Below, in pieces: positions 62,808 through 64,000 of a DNA stretch of 64,000 bases. The stretch lies in the NCBI RefSeq assembly GCF_000968135.1, contig NZ_FO538765.1, positions 2,678,001 to 2,742,000 on the forward strand. Reading direction: 5' to 3'. The first letter of the stretch is position 1; each line of letters starts with the position of its first letter. Below the pieces are notes generated by a model. The model ran no database searches. It was not told the DNA's origin and saw only the letters and a program-made list of their open reading frames with translations. Both the position numbers and the translations under genes were made by a program. The stretch is from Magnetospira sp. QH-2 (GTDB taxonomy: Bacteria; Pseudomonadota; Alphaproteobacteria; Rhodospirillales; Magnetospiraceae).

Positions 62808-64000
62808 CTACTGATAGGCGATCGAGGGCAGCCAGGTCACAATGGGCTCCCACAGGAAGACGATGGTCAACGAGATCAGTTGCAAGATGATGAACGGGAT
62901 AACCCCGACGTAGATGTCCCGTACGGTGATGCCTTCCGGTGCCACGCCCTTGAGATAGAACAAGGCGAAGCCTACAGGCGGGGTGAGGAACGAGGTTTGC
63001 AGGCAGACCGCAAACAACACCGTGAACCAGACCAGGTCGAACCCGAAATCGGCCACCACCGGCGCCACCAGCGGCAGGACGATGAGCGTGATTTCAATCC
63101 AATCAAGGAAGAAGCCCAACAAGAAAGTAAAGCCCAGGATGGCAATGACCACGCCCGTGGGCCCGAACGGCAGGCCTTTCAGCGTCCCTTCGATCAGTTC
63201 ATCCCCCCCCATGCCGCGCAGCACCAGAGAGAAAGCCGTGGCCCCGAGGAAAATGGCAAATATAAAGGCGGCGGTTTTGGTGGTCTGTTCACAGACCTCG
63301 CGTAAAGTCTGCCAGCTCAATCTCCTGTGAGCCAGGGCCAGCAAGGTCGCCCCGAAGGCGCCGACCCCCGATGCCTCCGTGGGGGTGGCGATCCCGAAGA
63401 AGGTCGAACCCAACACCGCGACAATTAGGGCACCAGGCGGCAGGATGACCCAGACGACCCCGAAAATCGCTTTGAGGTCCAGCGGCTCCAGATCCGTAGG
63501 CGCCGGGGCGGCATCCTTGTCGATGGCGGCGATGATGAAGACGAAAGCGATATAGACAAAGCCCATCATCAGGCCGGGAAACAACGCGCCGAGGAACAGG
63601 TCACCGACCGGCATGGCCAGGCGGTCGGCCATCAAGACCAGCATGATCGAGGGCGGAATGAGAATACCCAGGGTCCCCACCGAACAGACGGTGCCGCAGG
63701 CCAGGGATTTTTTGTAGCCCTGTTCCATCATCACCGGCAGGCCGAGCATGGCCAGCAACACCACCGAAGCGCCGATGATACCGGTGGAGGCGGCCAGCAA
63801 GACGCCGATGAGGATGATGGTGACCGCCAATCCACCGCGCACGCGCCCAAATACCCGCGAGAAATTGGTCATCAAATCGGCGGCAACGCCGGAACGATCC
63901 AGCATCAAACCCATGAAGATAAACATGGGCAAGGCCACCAGCACCCAATTCTTCATCACGTCCCAGATGCGATCCACCACCAGGCCGGAATAGTTCCAGT
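62808..64000 (-). CDS. TRAP transporter large permease (DctM), 5' end outside window
   Basis: At least 397 residues of a membrane protein with about eleven hydrophobic segments; the frame stays open past the window edge (WNYSGLVVDRIWD), so the start is missing. Motifs: GTLGILIPPSIMLVLMAD, ATPTEASGVGAFGA and FLTPPVGFALFYLKG. It is the sub-group with a longer loop after PGLMMG. Its position before lutABC suggests lactate or a related hydroxy acid as substrate. The small permease and binding-protein genes should lie beyond the edge. Confidence 0.93.
   Translation of the reverse strand, partial: WNYSGLVVDRIWDVMKNWVLVALPMFIFMGLMLDRSGVAADLMTNFSRVFGRVRGGLAVTIILIGVLLAASTGIIGASVVLLAMLGLPVMMEQGYKKSLACGTVCSVGTLGILIPPSIMLVLMADRLAMPVGDLFLGALFPGLMMGFVYIAFVFIIAAIDKDAAPAPTDLEPLDLKAIFGVVWVILPPGALIVAVLGSTFFGIATPTEASGVGAFGATLLALAHRRLSWQTLREVCEQTTKTAAFIFAIFLGATAFSLVLRGMGGDELIEGTLKGLPFGPTGVVIAILGFTFLLGFFLDWIEITLIVLPLVAPVVADFGFDLVWFTVLFAVCLQTSFLTPPVGFALFYLKGVAPEGITVRDIYVGVIPFIILQLISLTIVFLWEPIVTWLPSIAYQ

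Overview
The window looks like one chromosomal stretch of a GC-rich, free-living alphaproteobacterium, most likely Rhodospirillales-like. This rests on gene families (fused CysNC, protocatechuate 4,5-cleavage genes, several TRAP transporters, MASE1 kinase) and on the tRNA-Met; the species cannot be named from the sequence alone. Nearly all coding sequence is tightly packed with ATGA/GTGA overlaps, and the region is broken up by two identical IS5-type insertions, one IS110-type insertion and several short inverted-repeat elements.

Layout. 1-6.75 kb: end of a TenA-like gene, DUF599 protein, mnmA, a divergent PdxR-type regulator/PPOX pair, a MASE1-PAS histidine kinase, an OsmC protein. 6.9-10.5 kb: tRNA-Met(CAT) with terminator followed by accessory DNA (unknown protein, excisionase-like HTH protein, IS5 copy 1, AT-rich structured DNA, small membrane proteins, a tandem 103-bp repeat). 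10.6-20.4 kb: a phosphatase, then a PgtC/PgtB/PgtA-like binding protein, sensor kinase and sigma-54 activator, followed behind a good sigma-54 promoter by a complete ABC importer whose binding protein is a paralogue of the sensory one. 20.5-24.4 kb: sdaA, a MITE-like repeat, a caspase-fold protein lacking both catalytic residues, an AraC regulator.

24.6-41.6 kb is an aromatic-acid catabolic region. A cytochrome P450, [2Fe-2S] ferredoxin and ferredoxin reductase form a monooxygenase module. A Tat-exported intradiol dioxygenase lies convergent to it. A leftward operon galB-ligK-galD-ligI-ligA-ligB and a rightward operon (DUF1932 dehydrogenase, second ligA, second ligB, ligC, aldo/keto reductase, TRAP DctPQM) flank a LysR-family regulator with two tandem HTH domains. 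Together LigAB, LigC, LigI, GalD, GalB and LigK make the whole route protocatechuate -> 4-carboxy-2-hydroxymuconate semialdehyde -> 2-pyrone-4,6-dicarboxylate -> 4-oxalomesaconate -> 4-carboxy-4-hydroxy-2-oxoadipate -> pyruvate + oxaloacetate. Both promoters flanking the regulator carry the same direct repeat TGCTAT-N7-TGCTAT.

41.6-48.4 kb: bacteriohemerythrin, then a nested insertion block (IS110-type element inside a MITE, IS5 copy 2 inside the IS110-type element, a second small inverted-repeat element inside the remaining MITE), then a 1262-residue FecR/calcium-repeat/RTX secreted protein. 48.9-56.1 kb: cysD-cysNC sulfate activation, glpK, acnB. 56.4-64 kb: a leftward lactate module: TRAP large permease (runs off the window), lutA, lutB, lutC, an FAD/Fe-S D-lactate-type dehydrogenase and a GntR/FCD regulator.
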